Shown: in pieces, positions 10,631 to 20,901 of the stretch | Numbering within the stretch: position 1 is the stretch's first letter | How the letters are laid out: each line of letters starts with the position of its first letter | NCBI RefSeq assembly: GCF_048544455.1 | Contig: NC_133536.1 | Coordinates: forward strand, 40,380,652 to 40,444,651 | Length of the DNA: 64,000 bases | Direction of reading: 5' to 3' | Source of the DNA: Silene latifolia | Lineage: Eukaryota > Streptophyta > Magnoliopsida > Caryophyllales > Caryophyllaceae | Notes under the pieces: model-generated | Databases searched by the model: none | What the model saw: only the letters and a program-made list of their open reading frames with translations | Told to the model about the DNA's origin: nothing | Translations under genes and position numbers: made by a program

Positions 10631-11442
10631 AAGTCGTCATTAGGTTAATAAATATCTCTTATCACATATTTCGTACTGTTTTAATCCGAATCACTGTAAT
10701 TCTCTCTTTACTCTCTCTTTCTCTTTACTCTCTCTTTAATTTACGATGTTTTGTATTTCTTTACCTTTCGCTCTTGCTTTGTTTATCGTTATGCGTAGCT
10801 AATTTTCCCGCTAGGATTTAGGGGATTCAATGAGTTGATGTTAGTTTCTAATTAGGTTTACAGGTCTTTTGTTGTTATCATGTCTTTGTTGTTAATCGTT
10901 ACATATAACTGTTCTTGTCTATTTGAGTCGACGCAAATAGGTAATAAATAACGGTACACCTTGACCTAGATCGAAAGATTGGAAAGGGTAAGACTTTTAG
11001 TGAACATTAGGACAATCTAGTGAGGGCGAAAACTAAGCTAATAGTGCCTTAGGGTGAATTGAGACCGAAAGGAGATATTCGTTGCCCCTTAGACTGGTAC
11101 ACACGACTGATATGTGACCTAAACTGTGACCATCTGACATACATTGATGAACCGACAATCCTAGTTCCTTCTCTTTATAGTTAGTCTCTTAAATCTCTTC
11201 CTGCTTTAGTTAGTTTAATTTATTCAACTCAAACCTCCCATCTTGTGACCTCAGACGGACTAAATTGACAAGTAGATAGTGACCGCCTTCCTGTGGAGAT
11301 CGACCCTACTTACCGCTGACTTCTGTTAGTAGTACTTCGGTATTTATTTTTGGTACTAAAACGACGGTATCAGGTATCATGTGTTATCCGCCAAAGTTCG
11401 AGGGTATCATGGGAAATTTCGTTAGTAAAATTCAAGAATTTA

Positions 11443-11663
11443 AATCTCTCTGTCCTAGTCATTTGTTTACCTATTCGATTTATAAGTGTTTCATTTAGTT
11501 GTTTACCTTTTTATATTATAAATATTTTTAATGGGTAATCCGATTATCCACATAAGTTATTGTCCACTTGTCACTCAATAATAATATCCACAAATGGTCC
11601 TCTACTCTTTCCTTAATATTTGTGCCAAAATTAAAGGTAAGAAAATAACCGAGACAGAGAGAG
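11443..11663. mobile_element. Stowaway-like MITE 1 (about 220 bp)
   Basis: The left end CTCTCTGTCCTAGTC...GTTTACC is mirrored at the right end, whose complement reads CTCTCTGTCTCGG...CTTACC. TA lies at the right edge and close to the left edge. The terminal inverted repeats are imperfect. Confidence 0.6.
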
Positions 11664-11671
11664 TAATAGTA

Positions 11672-12125
11672 CTCCCTCCGTCTTGGTCATTTGTTTGTCT
11701 ATTCTGTTTCAGCTAGTCTCCCTTGTGACGGGCAATATACGTCACAAATTTGCAACGGGTCAAGTACTACTCATGTGGGTAGATAAGACAAAACATATTG
11801 CTACCCTCTAGACACTCTGTTTTTGTCTTATCTATCGCACTTGGGTCGTACTTGACCCGTCGCAAGGTTGCGACGAATACGCATGTCATAAATGAGAACT
11901 TGCGAATCTGTTTTTGGGCGTTTAGTCAATTGTCTATCTTTCTATTTTAGGAATGCCTTTGATAAGTAATTGGATCCTCCACAATAATTTTAGTACACTT
12001 GTTATCTAATAATTAACCCCTTTTTTTTCACTTTTTATCTTAGAATTGCCCCCCCCCCCCCCCCTTTTTTCCTTGGTCTTTGTGCCAAAATCGTAGGCAA
12101 ACAAATAACCAGATGACGGATTGAG
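11672..12125. mobile_element. Stowaway-like MITE 2 (454 bp)
   Basis: The left terminal repeat CTCCCTCCGTCTTGGTCATT pairs with a right end whose complement begins CTCAATCCGTCATCTGG. TA dinucleotides flank both ends (11670-11671 and 12126-12127), the Tc1/mariner-type target duplication. A run of about 18 C lies inside near 12047-12064. The CTCCCTCCGT terminus is the familiar plant Stowaway end. Confidence 0.75.
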
Positions 12126-12185
12126 TAATGTATTGTTCAAGTTGTGCGGAAGCGTGAATACCTTCTGTTAGGCCTCCGCTGTGTC

Positions 12186-12242
12186 GGTGTTCACTGTCCA
12201 TAATAGTATGGTATTGTCCGTTTTGGGCAAAACTCTCACGGA
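12186..12242 (+). repeat. Direct repeat copy 1 (CCATAATAGTA motif)
   Basis: About 57 bp (GGTGTTCACTGTCCATAATA onward to CTCTCACGGA) are repeated in the same direction at 12623-12679 with roughly 80 percent identity by eye. The block between them (12243-12622) has no gene I recognise. The pair could be the ends of an undescribed element or two MITE tails. Confidence 0.6.
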
Positions 12243-12622
12243 TTTACTCTTGGATTGCTTCCCAACCTACAGCCCCAACTTCTAGACACTCGCATCACCA
12301 AGTCTTGATAACCTCTCCTTAAACGACACACCATGTGTTTCACCGGGCTTGTGTTACATTTGCGTACCAAACTCCTTTCCATCCAATATACCTTGGACTG
12401 GTTTCGAATCCACTCCTTCAGCGCGTCACACCGGACGGCCTTTAGACTTACCATATACTGCTTTTGTTGCCCCCATTAAGCCTCAGCCCACCACACCACG
12501 CTGGGTTGCTCACGGTCCTTTTCTTGGATGACCCTGTCTCAGCACCGTGAGACTCTTGTCGCTTCTCACGAACATATATTAGCTCTCCCTCGATGTACCT
12601 TATGTTGGGTCTCTGTTGCGTT

Positions 12623-12679
12623 GGTGTGCACTATCCATAATAGTACGATATTATTCGCTTTGGGTCAATCCCTCACGAA
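12623..12679 (+). repeat. Direct repeat copy 2 (CCATAATAGTA motif)
   Basis: Partner of 12186-12242: GGTGTGCACTATCCATAATA onward to CCCTCACGAA. The stretch 12680-12846 after it shows nothing recognisable. Confidence 0.6.
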
Positions 12680-12846
12680 TGTATTCTTAGAGCTACTTAT
12701 CAAAGGCATTGTTTTTTTATATTTTTAGCACTTATAAAGATAATCTCTCTTTACACTGTCGATGTGAGACATGAGTTTCTACCTTAATAGTTCCTTACGA
12801 AAATTGCTAATCATTTTCTTTTTAAAAAGGAGAGTACCTTTTAGAA

Positions 12847-12886
12847 ATCCCGCCATTTTCTAAAGAGCCAAATTGAAGCGCGAAAA
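12847..12886 (+). promoter_or_regulatory. Conserved promoter block of gene A with E2F-like sites
   Basis: ATCCCGCC (12847-12854) and GCGCGAAAA (12878-12886, complement TTTTCGCGC) fit the E2F consensus TTTSSCGC in either direction. The surrounding sequence, CCGCCATTTTCTAAAGAGCC, is identical upstream of gene B at 36391-36410. Conservation between paralogues suggests a functional promoter; E2F control is inference. Confidence 0.45.
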
Positions 12887-13111
12887 TTGCGATTCCTCAA
12901 AACATCAAAGCTCCCAATAAAACTCCAAACTTATCCGAACCAAGGTGTAGTCCTGGTATGTGTTTACTTGTTTGTAAGGAAACCAATAACTCAAAATCAC
13001 TCTTCCATCTGAAATTCACTCAACCAATACCCATCTTACTATCTTAGGCTTCTCTGATCTCTCAATTGTTCCCATCGGTCCAATTTGTCGGAACCAAGGT
13101 GTGTAGTCCTG

Positions 13112-13343
13112 GTATGTGTTTACTTAACTTTGATTTCTTCTTTTAAACATTTAGTACTTAGTTAGCTTAATGTTGGTAGTCAAACTGTTGAGACTTGAGA
13201 CTTATATAAACGGTTTTAGTCCTGCTTGGTTTTGCTACTTTGTGTTTTATCCAACTTGGATTTGTACGTTCTCTTAAATATATAAATCCACCTCATTGAC
13301 CTCAATCCTGTTCGAATCGACTCAAGTTTTTATGTTTTGTCAG
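13112..13343 (+). other. Probable 5'UTR intron of gene A
   Basis: Donor CCTG|GTATGTG at 13112 and acceptor TATGTTTTGTCAG ending 13343, six bases upstream of the ATG-containing exon. Gene B has the same donor and acceptor contexts. A second copy of the donor context (GGTGTAGTCCTGGTATGTG) at about 12953 shows a small local duplication. Confidence 0.5.
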
Positions 13344-13348
13344 CTTAA

Positions 13349-13768
13349 ATGGAGACTAATTCAAACGAGAAAGCAAGTCTACGAAGTGACGGAAGCTCAA
13401 AAAGATCGAGGGTGAATGAAATTAGCAAATCCGACCCTGAAACAGACCCTAGTGATGCTGATGCTAGTGAATCAACGAGTAACAGTGCAGCAAAAAAGAA
13501 TCGCCAAGGTGAAGCAACAACGTTAGAATCTCTCCGTAGCCGGGATTTCAATGTATTACATACAATGCAAATTACAAGACAAAATGAAATTCAACTTATG
13601 AAGAGGAGACTTGAAGTAGATATTGAAATCGAAAAGAGTAAAGAAAAACGTCATCTTTGGAAGATGGATATGGAGATTTTAAACGCTTTGACAGGAAAAC
13701 AACATCCAACGCCAGACGAGGAGTGTATGAAGAATAATCTTATACATAAATTGTTTCCTGATATCTAA
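13349..13768 (+). CDS. Gene A: conserved small charged protein, family not recognised (139 aa)
   Basis: I do not recognise the family. The start METNSN is shared with gene B at 37364 and lies just after a conserved 3' splice site. Residues 1-65 are Ser/Asp/Lys-rich and probably disordered, with basic patches SKRSR and KKNR that could be nuclear signals. Residues about 70-112 form a charged helix (IQLMKRRLEVDIEIEKSKEK). The tail GKQHPTPDEECMKNNLIH is almost identical in gene B. Because both paralogues keep open frames with mostly conservative changes, a real selected gene is likely. The C-terminal helix loosely recalls the tails of plant NAM-associated or MYB/SANT-like proteins, but this is weak. 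Confidence 0.65.
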   Translation: METNSNEKASLRSDGSSKRSRVNEISKSDPETDPSDADASESTSNSAAKKNRQGEATTLESLRSRDFNVLHTMQITRQNEIQLMKRRLEVDIEIEKSKEKRHLWKMDMEILNALTGKQHPTPDEECMKNNLIHKLFPDI

Positions 13769-14180
13769 ATTTTAATCACTTTATCCTTGTCTTTCTTGTT
13801 CATTCTCACTGATTTGTAATTGTAAGATGTATTTTCGTCCACATAAAATTGAAGTATTTAGTTAAAAAGCAATAGTTCATGACATTATTAGTTCACCGCT
13901 AGACATTGAAAATTTCAAATTCCTTAGTTAAAATGTCCGATTTTTCGGCGTTTTACTTTATGACATTATTAGTTCACCCCAGTTCGGATTTTTCACCCTC
14001 CTAACCAGAAATCCTGACTCCGGCACTGATAGCTACATTTGAGTATTTGACACTTGACAACACGATATTTTTGAATAACTAGACTTGTGCTCAATCCGAC
14101 ATCCAAACTCAAAACTGGAGGTTAACCCAACCAGAATTAACCGACCCAATATAACCCGACACAAATGTTTAGATTATTGT
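13769..14180. other. Intergenic, 3' flank of gene A
   Basis: The first 70 bases resemble the 3' flank of gene B (TGTAAGATGTATTTTC is shared with the region near 37880). Beyond that there is only AT-rich sequence and a degenerate AACCCGAC-like repeat near 14110-14162. Confidence 0.5.
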
Positions 14181-14833
14181 TGTTGGAGTTTTAGTTGCTC
14201 CAAAACTTTAAGTATGATAACATTTGTCCCATATTGGAAGAATAGTGGGGGAATGTTATGTTTATATATGAAGGTGAGTTAACAAGTGTTAACTAGACTA
14301 TAGGGGATAGATTATAGTCTCCCTACGCGCGCGCCGCCGCCGCCATCCGTCCGGCTCGTCTCGTGACACGTGCGCGGTGCCGTGCACTGCGCGGTGGGGC
14401 CCTTTTTTGCTACTGGCTTGAACTTTTTACATCGGATACTTTTTCTAGCTGTTGAGATTTTATTACACAATCAATTCCGAATTCATTACACGATTTTATG
14501 GCCATTAATCTCAGAATCAATGCCATTGATTTTCTGACTGTTGGAGGAGCCTTTTGCTTGCTATAAAAACCTTCTTTCTCCACAGTTTCCAGACACAACA
14601 ACAATCACAGGACATTCTTCTTCTCTTTTCACTTCTAAATATTTTGTCATATTGAGAGCAGTTCCCACTTCCGTCTTTGGTGTGCAACAATGTGCAGAAG
14701 GAGGTTAACCCTGAAATCGGTGGCCGCGGAACCCAAGGAGCACCTGTGTCGGGGTCTAACTGATTTAGGGCAGTGTCTTACACGACGTCTCAATTAAGGG
14801 TATTTCTGATCAGCTAAGTTCATATTTATTTCA
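14181..14833 (+). repeat. Copia-1 5' LTR (653 bp)
   Basis: It starts TGTTGGAGTTTTAG and ends TTTATTTCA, as judged from the matching 3' LTR end at 36187. A GC-rich block (about 14325-14400, with CGCGCGCGCC) lies in U3, and TATAAAAA is at 14562. No standard TGGTATCAGAG primer site follows the LTR. Confidence 0.8.
14562..14569 (+). promoter_or_regulatory. TATA box of Copia-1 LTR
   Basis: TATAAAAA in the setting GCTTGCTATAAAAACC; the downstream pyrimidine-rich CTTCTTTCTCCACAG fits a start region. Confidence 0.55.
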
Positions 14834-14898
14834 ATCTAAATCAGTTATAGAACTTTCTGATCTTTGTTATACATTACTGTTTTGTTTGTTTTTAAACA

Positions 14899-15536
14899 AT
14901 GACAAACCCATCCGGAAATTCTGACGATTCCAATATCAATCGAGAAATTGTTACGGTAACTCCTAATGCCCCTGTCAACCATTTCACAATGCCACACAAA
15001 ATCGTCCCTGGCCTTAGTAAGATGGAGCTTTTAAATGGAAAAAATTATAGGAGATGGTCAGAAAAAAATTCTATTTTATTTCTCGTAATATAAGATTGAA
15101 TATGTGTTATTTCAAGAATCACAGTCCACACAATCCACTAAAGAGTCTAGTTCATCTGATATTGTCAAACCTGATCCCAAATTTGCAAAAGACAATAACA
15201 CTGTTAGAGGCGTCATGTTACACTACATGATTGATAATCTGTTTGACATTTACTGCAAAACTAAGACCGCTAAAGGAATTTGGGATGCTTTGGAAACTAA
15301 GTATGGTACTGATGATTTCGGTACTAAGAAATATGCAGTAGCAAGATGGTTAAAATTTCATATTACAGATGGTAAACCTATAATGGATCAAATACATGAG
15401 TATGAAAATATGGTTTCTGAAATTATTGGTTAAGGGATGGTGTTGTGCGAGTATATGCAGGCTAATTTTCTGATTGAGAAATTATCTTCTCCTGGTTGGG
15501 ATGAGTATAAGAAACATCTGAGGCATAAGAAGTAGG
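14899..15536 (+). pseudogene. Copia-1 gag, N-terminal part, broken
   Basis: The frame opens with MTNPSGNSDDSN at 14899 and the family-typical VNHFTMPHKIVPGLSKM, then LLNGKNYRRWSEK, a usual start of copia gag. A frame change near 15080-15104 moves to the frame of 15104-15433 (GIWDALETKYGT, IMDQIHEYENMV). Stops at 15433 and 15536 follow; the TAG in HLRHKK*DMK fits CAG to TAG. It would form the capsid if intact. Confidence 0.8.
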
Positions 15537-15538
15537 AT

Positions 15539-16168
15539 ATGAAGTTGCAGGAGTTGATTGGTCATATCAAAATTGAGGATGCCACAAGGAGCCAGGATCG
15601 TGCCAGGACTAATGCTACTAACACCGTTAAGGCTAATGTTGTTGAATACAGGAATACAGGTACAAACAAGAGGAGCTATGATCAATACAACAAACCACAA
15701 AATTCTGATAAATCAATAAAGACAATGACAGGAAATTGCTGGTGGTGTGACAAGCCTGGTCATCCCGCTTTCAAGTACAAGGCCAAGAAAGCTTATGAAG
15801 AAAGACAAAAAAATCAAGGAAATCGCAATAATACACATGGTGGAAAATTCCAAAAGAAAGACAACAATCAACGTGGTGGCTACAAAAATTACAAATCCAA
15901 GAAGCCACAAGCTAATGTTGTCGAAGGCTCAAGTGAGGGTGACGATATAATTGCTGCAATGGATTCCGAAATTAATCTGGTTGGAAGCTTGGTGGAATGG
16001 ATTGTTGACACAGGAGCTACACGCCATATTTGCACCAACAAGGATCTTTACAAGGAGCTCAAAGATGTTGATGAGAAAGAGGTAGTGTATGTTGGCAACT
16101 CCAGCAAGGTTCCAGTCCTCGGCATTGGCAAGGTGCACCAAACTCACTGCAAAAGTTTTAGCTCTTGA
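15539..16168 (+). pseudogene. Copia-1 gag C-terminus (zinc knuckle) and protease
   Basis: Basic region, then CWWCDKPGHPAFKYK near 15738-15782: a CX2CX4HX4C knuckle in which the last Cys is Tyr (TGC to TAC fits). A lysine/asparagine-rich stretch follows, then the protease active site WIVDTGATRHICTN near 15997. A frame change at about 16140 ends the frame; the following bases still encode the rest of the domain (ALENVLYVPDMRRNLIS in the next frame). Confidence 0.85.
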
Positions 16169-16268
16169 AAATGTGCTCTATGTGCCTGATATGCGTAGAA
16201 ATTTAATCTCTGGTGCTTTACTTAATAAGGCTGGTCTTAAACTTACTTTTTAGTCTGATAAGTTAGTC

Positions 16269-17510
16269 ATGTCTAAGAATGGTCAGTTTGTTGGCAAAGG
16301 TTTTTGTAATGGTGGTCTGTTTGTTCTTGATGTTGAAATGAATGCATCTACTTCTTCTGCTTATATCGTTGAGTACATTGATATTTGGCATTCTAGACTT
16401 GGACATGTTAACACTAAATCCATTAAATGCATGAAAACAATGAACTTGTTGCCTAATCTGATTTCTTATGACATAGATAAATGTCAAGTATGCGTGGAAC
16501 CAAAGCACTCTAAGAAACCTATTAAGGAAGTGACCAAAAGGCAAACTGAATTGTTAGAACTTATTCACACCGACTTGGCTGATTATAAAAATTGTGAAAG
16601 TAAGGGAGGTAAAAGATATTATGTAACCTTTGTGGATTATTGTTCGAGATATACTAAGGTTTATTTGTTAAGGAATAAAAATGAGGCTGAGGATATGTTT
16701 ATTATTTATAAGGCTGAGGTTGAAAACCAACATGATAGGAAGATTAAGCGTGTAAGGTCTGATCATGGAGGAGAATACAAATCTGATTTTTTGGTGGATT
16801 TTTGTCAGAAAAATGGTATTATACATGAGTTTTCAGCCCCTTATACCCCCGAACAAAATGGTGTAGCCGAGAGGAAAAATAGAACATTAAAGGATATGAT
16901 GAATGGTATGTTACTATCTTCTGGGTTATCTGATTTTATGTGGAGGGAAGCTATCCTATCTGTCTGTCATGTTTTAAACTGTGTACCTCATAAGAAACTT
17001 GATGTGACACCTTATGAGATTTGGAAGGGTTATCCACCTAATTTGAGGTTTCTAAAGGTTTGGGGATGTCTGGCCAAAGTTGCCTTACCTGCTTTTAAAA
17101 GAGACAAAATAGGACCTAAAACCATTGACTCAATTTTTGTGGGTTATGCTTCTAATAGTGCAGCCTATAGGTTCATGACCAAAGATGCGAGTTCGGGTTT
17201 TTATGGTAATATTATTGAATCTAGAGATGCTGTATTCTTTGAGGATCTTTTTTCTTTGAAACCTTCTTTAGGGCAGGACTTGACCTTTGATGATTCTTCC
17301 CATGAGGATAATGATGGTTGCTCCCCAACCCTTGTTGACACACCTAGTGAACCACCAATAGAACCGAGAAGGAGTAAGAGACCTAGAGTTGAGAAAACTT
17401 TTGGGACTGATTTTCTTATGGAGGAGGATGGTAGATATCTAGATAATGAGTCGGTTCACATGTATATTGTGGAGGAGGATCCTAAGACCTATGATGAGGC
17501 TATGAGATAA
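16269..17510 (+). pseudogene. Copia-1 integrase (open block of 413 codons)
   Basis: Integrates the cDNA in active elements. The GAG-pre-integrase/zinc part has WHSRLGHVNTKSIKCM and KCQVCVEPKHSKKP (HHCC). The catalytic core shows D in IHTDLADYKN, D in RSDHGGEYKS and E in PEQNGVAERKNRT, so the DDE triad is complete. The C-terminal region includes FVGYASNSAAYRF and ends in RRSKRPRVEKTFGTDF, the usual linker to RT. The stop at 17508 (EAMR*VDAS) fits CAA to TAA. It is the longest intact part of Copia-1. Confidence 0.88.
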
Positions 17511-18500
17511 GTTGATGCTTCTTTGTGGAAAGAGGCTATTGATAGTGAGATTGAGTACATTATGTCTAATCATACTTGGGAGATTGTTGACTTGCCTCGT
17601 GGTTGTAAGCCTATAGGGTGTAAATGGGTGTTTAGGAAGAAACTCAAAACTGATAGGACTATTGATAAATTTAAAGCCAGGTTTGTGGCTAAGGGTTTCA
17701 CCCAAAAGTCTAGTTTAGACTATTTTGACAACTATTCCCCAGTCACTAAGATTGCTTCCATTAGAGTGATGCTTGCTATTGCTTCCATGTATAACTTTCT
17801 TGTTCATCAGATGGATGTGAAAACTACGTTTTTAAATGGTGATCTTGATGAAGAGATTTATATGGATCAACCGGATGGTTTTATAGTGCCTTGTCAAGAA
17901 CATAAAGTTTGTAAACTTGTTAAATCTTTGTATGGACTTAAGTAGGCACCGAAACAATGGTATGAAAAGTTTCATAGTGTGATTGTTTCTCTTGGTTTTA
18001 GAGCTAGTGATGCTGATACATGTATCTATGTGAAATCTAATGCTAGCGGTAGTGTTATTATAACACTTTATGTGGATGATTTACTTATCTTTGGCACTTC
18101 ATTAGATGTTATTGATTCTACTAAAAACATGCTTAAAACTTCTTTTGAAATGAAAGACATGGGCGAGGTTGATGTCATTCTTGGTCTAAGAGTTTTAAAG
18201 ACTAGTAAAGGTTATTGTCTTAGTCAAGCTCACTATGTTGAGAAAATTTTAAAGAAGTTTGGTTATTTTGATGTTGAGCCTGCTAGAACATCTTTTGATG
18301 CTAGTGTGCACTTAAAAAAGAATCTATCTGAAAGTATGGATCAAGCTGGTTATGCTAAGATTCTTGGTAGTGTTATGTATCTTATGTGTTCATCTCGTCC
18401 TGATATTGCATATTCTGTTGGGAGATTGAGTAAATATACTCATAATCCCGGTCATGATCGTTGGAGTGCATTAGTTTGTTTGCTTAAATATCTTAAAGGT
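17511..18500 (+). pseudogene. Copia-1 reverse transcriptase, interrupted by a solo LTR
   Basis: LWKEAIDSEIEYIMSNHTWE and CKWVFRKKLKTD begin the domain. QMDVKTTFLNGDLDEEIY and YVDDLLIFG (near 18070) carry the catalytic aspartates. A TAG at 17943 in LYGLK*APKQW fits CAG to TAG. The frame runs to [12 protein letters not shown] at 18500, where the solo LTR begins; the next codons resume at 20902 (TTDFG). Confidence 0.88.
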
Positions 18501-19205
18501 TGTGGACATGGGCCCACAGGGGTGCTTGGGAACAAGCGTTTGCATTTGTGGATTCGCCACCAATTTTTAAGGGAAATTGGAACCGTTCGAATACCTCGCG
18601 TCATGTCAAGACACAAAGTACTGACATGAACACTAAGAACTTGTTACCCTTAGCATTCTATGTCTAGAATTACTCTCGTGGATGCCAATGAACACGGATG
18701 TTCACAGAGATCTGGAGAAAGGGGTGAGGGTACGTATTAGGAAGCTCTTTAATCGAACACCTAATCCCGCCCGCCTCGATAGCGGCCTCTACTAATGATT
18801 AGGGAAATTATTAATACTCGATATGTTGTCGATTATATGCATGCAATGCAACATCCAGTAGATTAATCCTAGCATGTGAATTAGATTAAGTCGATGAATA
18901 AGTAATTTAGCACTCATTAAGTCGAAGTAGGGGTTTAGATTAATTATATGTGAAAACAAGTAAATAAACCATCCATAATAAATACAATAATAAATAAATT
19001 GCGATAATTAAAATTACAATAATTACAACGGATTAATTGATTTACGTCAAAAATACATTTAAGATGGATAATTTGAGAAAAAGAAGAAAATAAATTAGGT
19101 TAGAAAATACGGACAGATTAAGGGTGATAATACGATAATAGTTGATTAATACGTAAACTAACGAATTAGGTCAGAGCAAGAACGGATGTTCAGAGACAGA
19201 ACCCA

Positions 19206-19280
19206 ACCCGGAACAGCCGCAGCAATGCTGCGTCCCTTGGAAGAGGCGTTGTGGTCACTGCGTCTGTTCCTGAGGTGAAT
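19206..19280. repeat. GCGCAGC-type module in the solo LTR, first
   Basis: GCCGCAGCAATGCTGCGTCC, then GGAAGAGGCGTTG and CACTGCGTCTGTTCC. Diverged partner of 8071-8132. Confidence 0.55.
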
Positions 19281-19327
19281 TCTGGCTGTGAAGTCAGAAC
19301 TGCAGATTGTTAATGTTCGTTTGTTCC

Positions 19328-19492
19328 ATATTCCGAGTCAAATATTCATAAAGGGTTTAAATTTTCATAAAGGGTTTTAATAAAGGGTTTTATAAAGGGT
19401 TCCATCTTCCGAGTCAAATATTCATAAAGGGTTGATTTATAAAACCCTTTATTGAAACCGATTTATAAAACCCTTTATTAAAAACACAAGTT
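19328..19492. repeat. ATAAAGGGTTTT direct and inverted repeat cluster
   Basis: Five or more copies of ATAAAGGGTTT or ATAAAGGGTT (19350-19430) are followed by copies of the complement AAACCCTTTAT (19441-19485). TTCCGAGTCAAATATTCATA occurs twice, near 19329 and 19408. The cluster is absent from the equivalent place in the 7325-9754 LTR, so it grew in this copy. Confidence 0.75.
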
Positions 19493-19854
19493 AAAACGGA
19501 TTAAGACTAATTATAAATAATAAACAAGTTATAGTTAATTAAAATGAATCCGGTTAAACTAGGAAGATGGAAACAATATGAAAGGTCGTGATAAACAGAT
19601 GAAAAGATGTACAAAAGTTGAGTTCCGGAGACTTGATATGAACGAATCGAATCTCTAAAACACGGGTTTGATTTAATGACGAAAACTCGCAAATATTGAT
19701 TATAAGGCATTTAGGTCGGATTTAAAGTGATAAATTATTAAGAATGAAATAAAATTATTTTATACGAATGAAATAAGAAGAAAATAAGAAGAGACGAAAC
19801 AAAAGAGACGAATTAACAGAGAACAAAGGAAGAAGAAGAAAGGCAGGAACTACG

Positions 19855-19930
19855 GCAGCCTCTGGAAGAAGCGCAGCAGGTGCTGCGACTCTTCGAAGAG
19901 GCGCAACCGTTGCTACGTTTCTTCTCGACG
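19855..19930. repeat. GCGCAGC-type module in the solo LTR, second
   Basis: GGAAGAAGCGCAGCAGGTGC, TGCGACTCTTCGAAGAGGCG and CAACCGTTGCTACG, matching 8660-8745. A third, shorter module lies at 20455-20490 (GGAAGAGGCGCAGCAGGTGC). Confidence 0.6.
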
Positions 19931-20901
19931 TCTGTCTTCGATTAATTCGTAAAAAAAGGTTTTAATAAAGGGTTTTATAAATCGGTTTTAAACATATTTT
20001 TGACGTAAATCTTACAATAATTAGTACAAAAGTAAAATACAATAATAAAAGATGTGATTTACATCCTCAGACTTACGTGTTTGACGAAACGAGATTAACT
20101 AAGTTAACGTTTAGTGATTGCTCGACTCGAATGTATGAAGAAAGTGCCCTCGTAAGAGGATTAAAAAAAAGTTAATTGATTAATTGAGGTGGAGTTGGTC
20201 AAATTGGTCTGTCCTGCAATGTGACTGGTACTCAAAAGATCCGAGCTTACGTGGTCGCGTAGAGCAAGTACATAGACGTCAATAAGCTTAGAGCACGGTC
20301 TTAGAATGCAAAGGGAGAAGAGAAGGGCGGACACTCGCGTGAGAAATATGAGGAACGAAGGTCCCTATTTATACTAATCACACGGAGGACTTGGGGTTAC
20401 GGTAAAACTTTGGAAACAAATCTCGAAAAGATTTGAAAATAAGCAGAAAAGGGCTGGGGAAGAGGCGCAGCAGGTGCTGTGTCCTTTCCCCAGAGGTTTC
20501 CTCCTGCGAAAGAAAGATTTTCCGCGTTTCTTTTAGGGAATTGCGGTAGATCTCAACTTCCTTATTCTTTATCATAAAATTTTGGGATATATTTTAACCA
20601 AAAGATATAAAATTGATTTTTACAGAATAAATATCTGGAACATTCTAGAACATTCCGACTCGGCATTTTAAAACGGTTTATTAGAAAATGAAGCGGTTTT
20701 TGACCCGGACTCCAAATGAACTCTAATTACTATCAAAACGACCGTATCGGTGCGTAGATGACAACCAAGGGGTAGACATAAGTATTTGAGCTATCACTTG
20801 ACGATAAACTTACAAACTATCATAAATCGTTCAGTATATCAAACATGCGGTCCAATCATCATTGGGTGTTTGTCGAGGGGTGCAGAAATGAGGTATCTAT
20901 A

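Larger units (their letters stand above)
9755..11372 (+). mobile_element. Athila-like gypsy 3' end: internal tail, polypurine tract and 3' LTR
   Basis: Positions 9755-9941 match (reverse-complemented, by eye) the internal tail at 58398-58590 of the minus-strand Athila-like element. The purine-rich GGTCTGGGGAGA at 9928-9939 is followed by the LTR start TGATGCGTGCATTTTATATA at 9942. The LTR runs to about 11372 (GACGGTATCA) and includes near its end the phrase GTGGAGATCGACCC, usual in Athila LTR ends. The rest of the element lies beyond Gypsy-I, outside the window. TATATAAGG at 10622 is a likely TATA box, with the palindrome array directly upstream. Confidence 0.75.
18501..20901. mobile_element. 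Solo LTR of the Gypsy-I family nested in Copia-1
   Basis: It begins TGTGGACATGGGCC and ends GAGGTATCTATA, parallel to the LTR at 7325-9754 and about the same length. It is flanked by AAGGT on both sides (18496-18500 and 20902-20906), a 5-bp target duplication, and there is no internal element sequence. It therefore arose from an insertion followed by LTR-LTR recombination. The copia reading frame is restored when it is removed. Confidence 0.92.
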
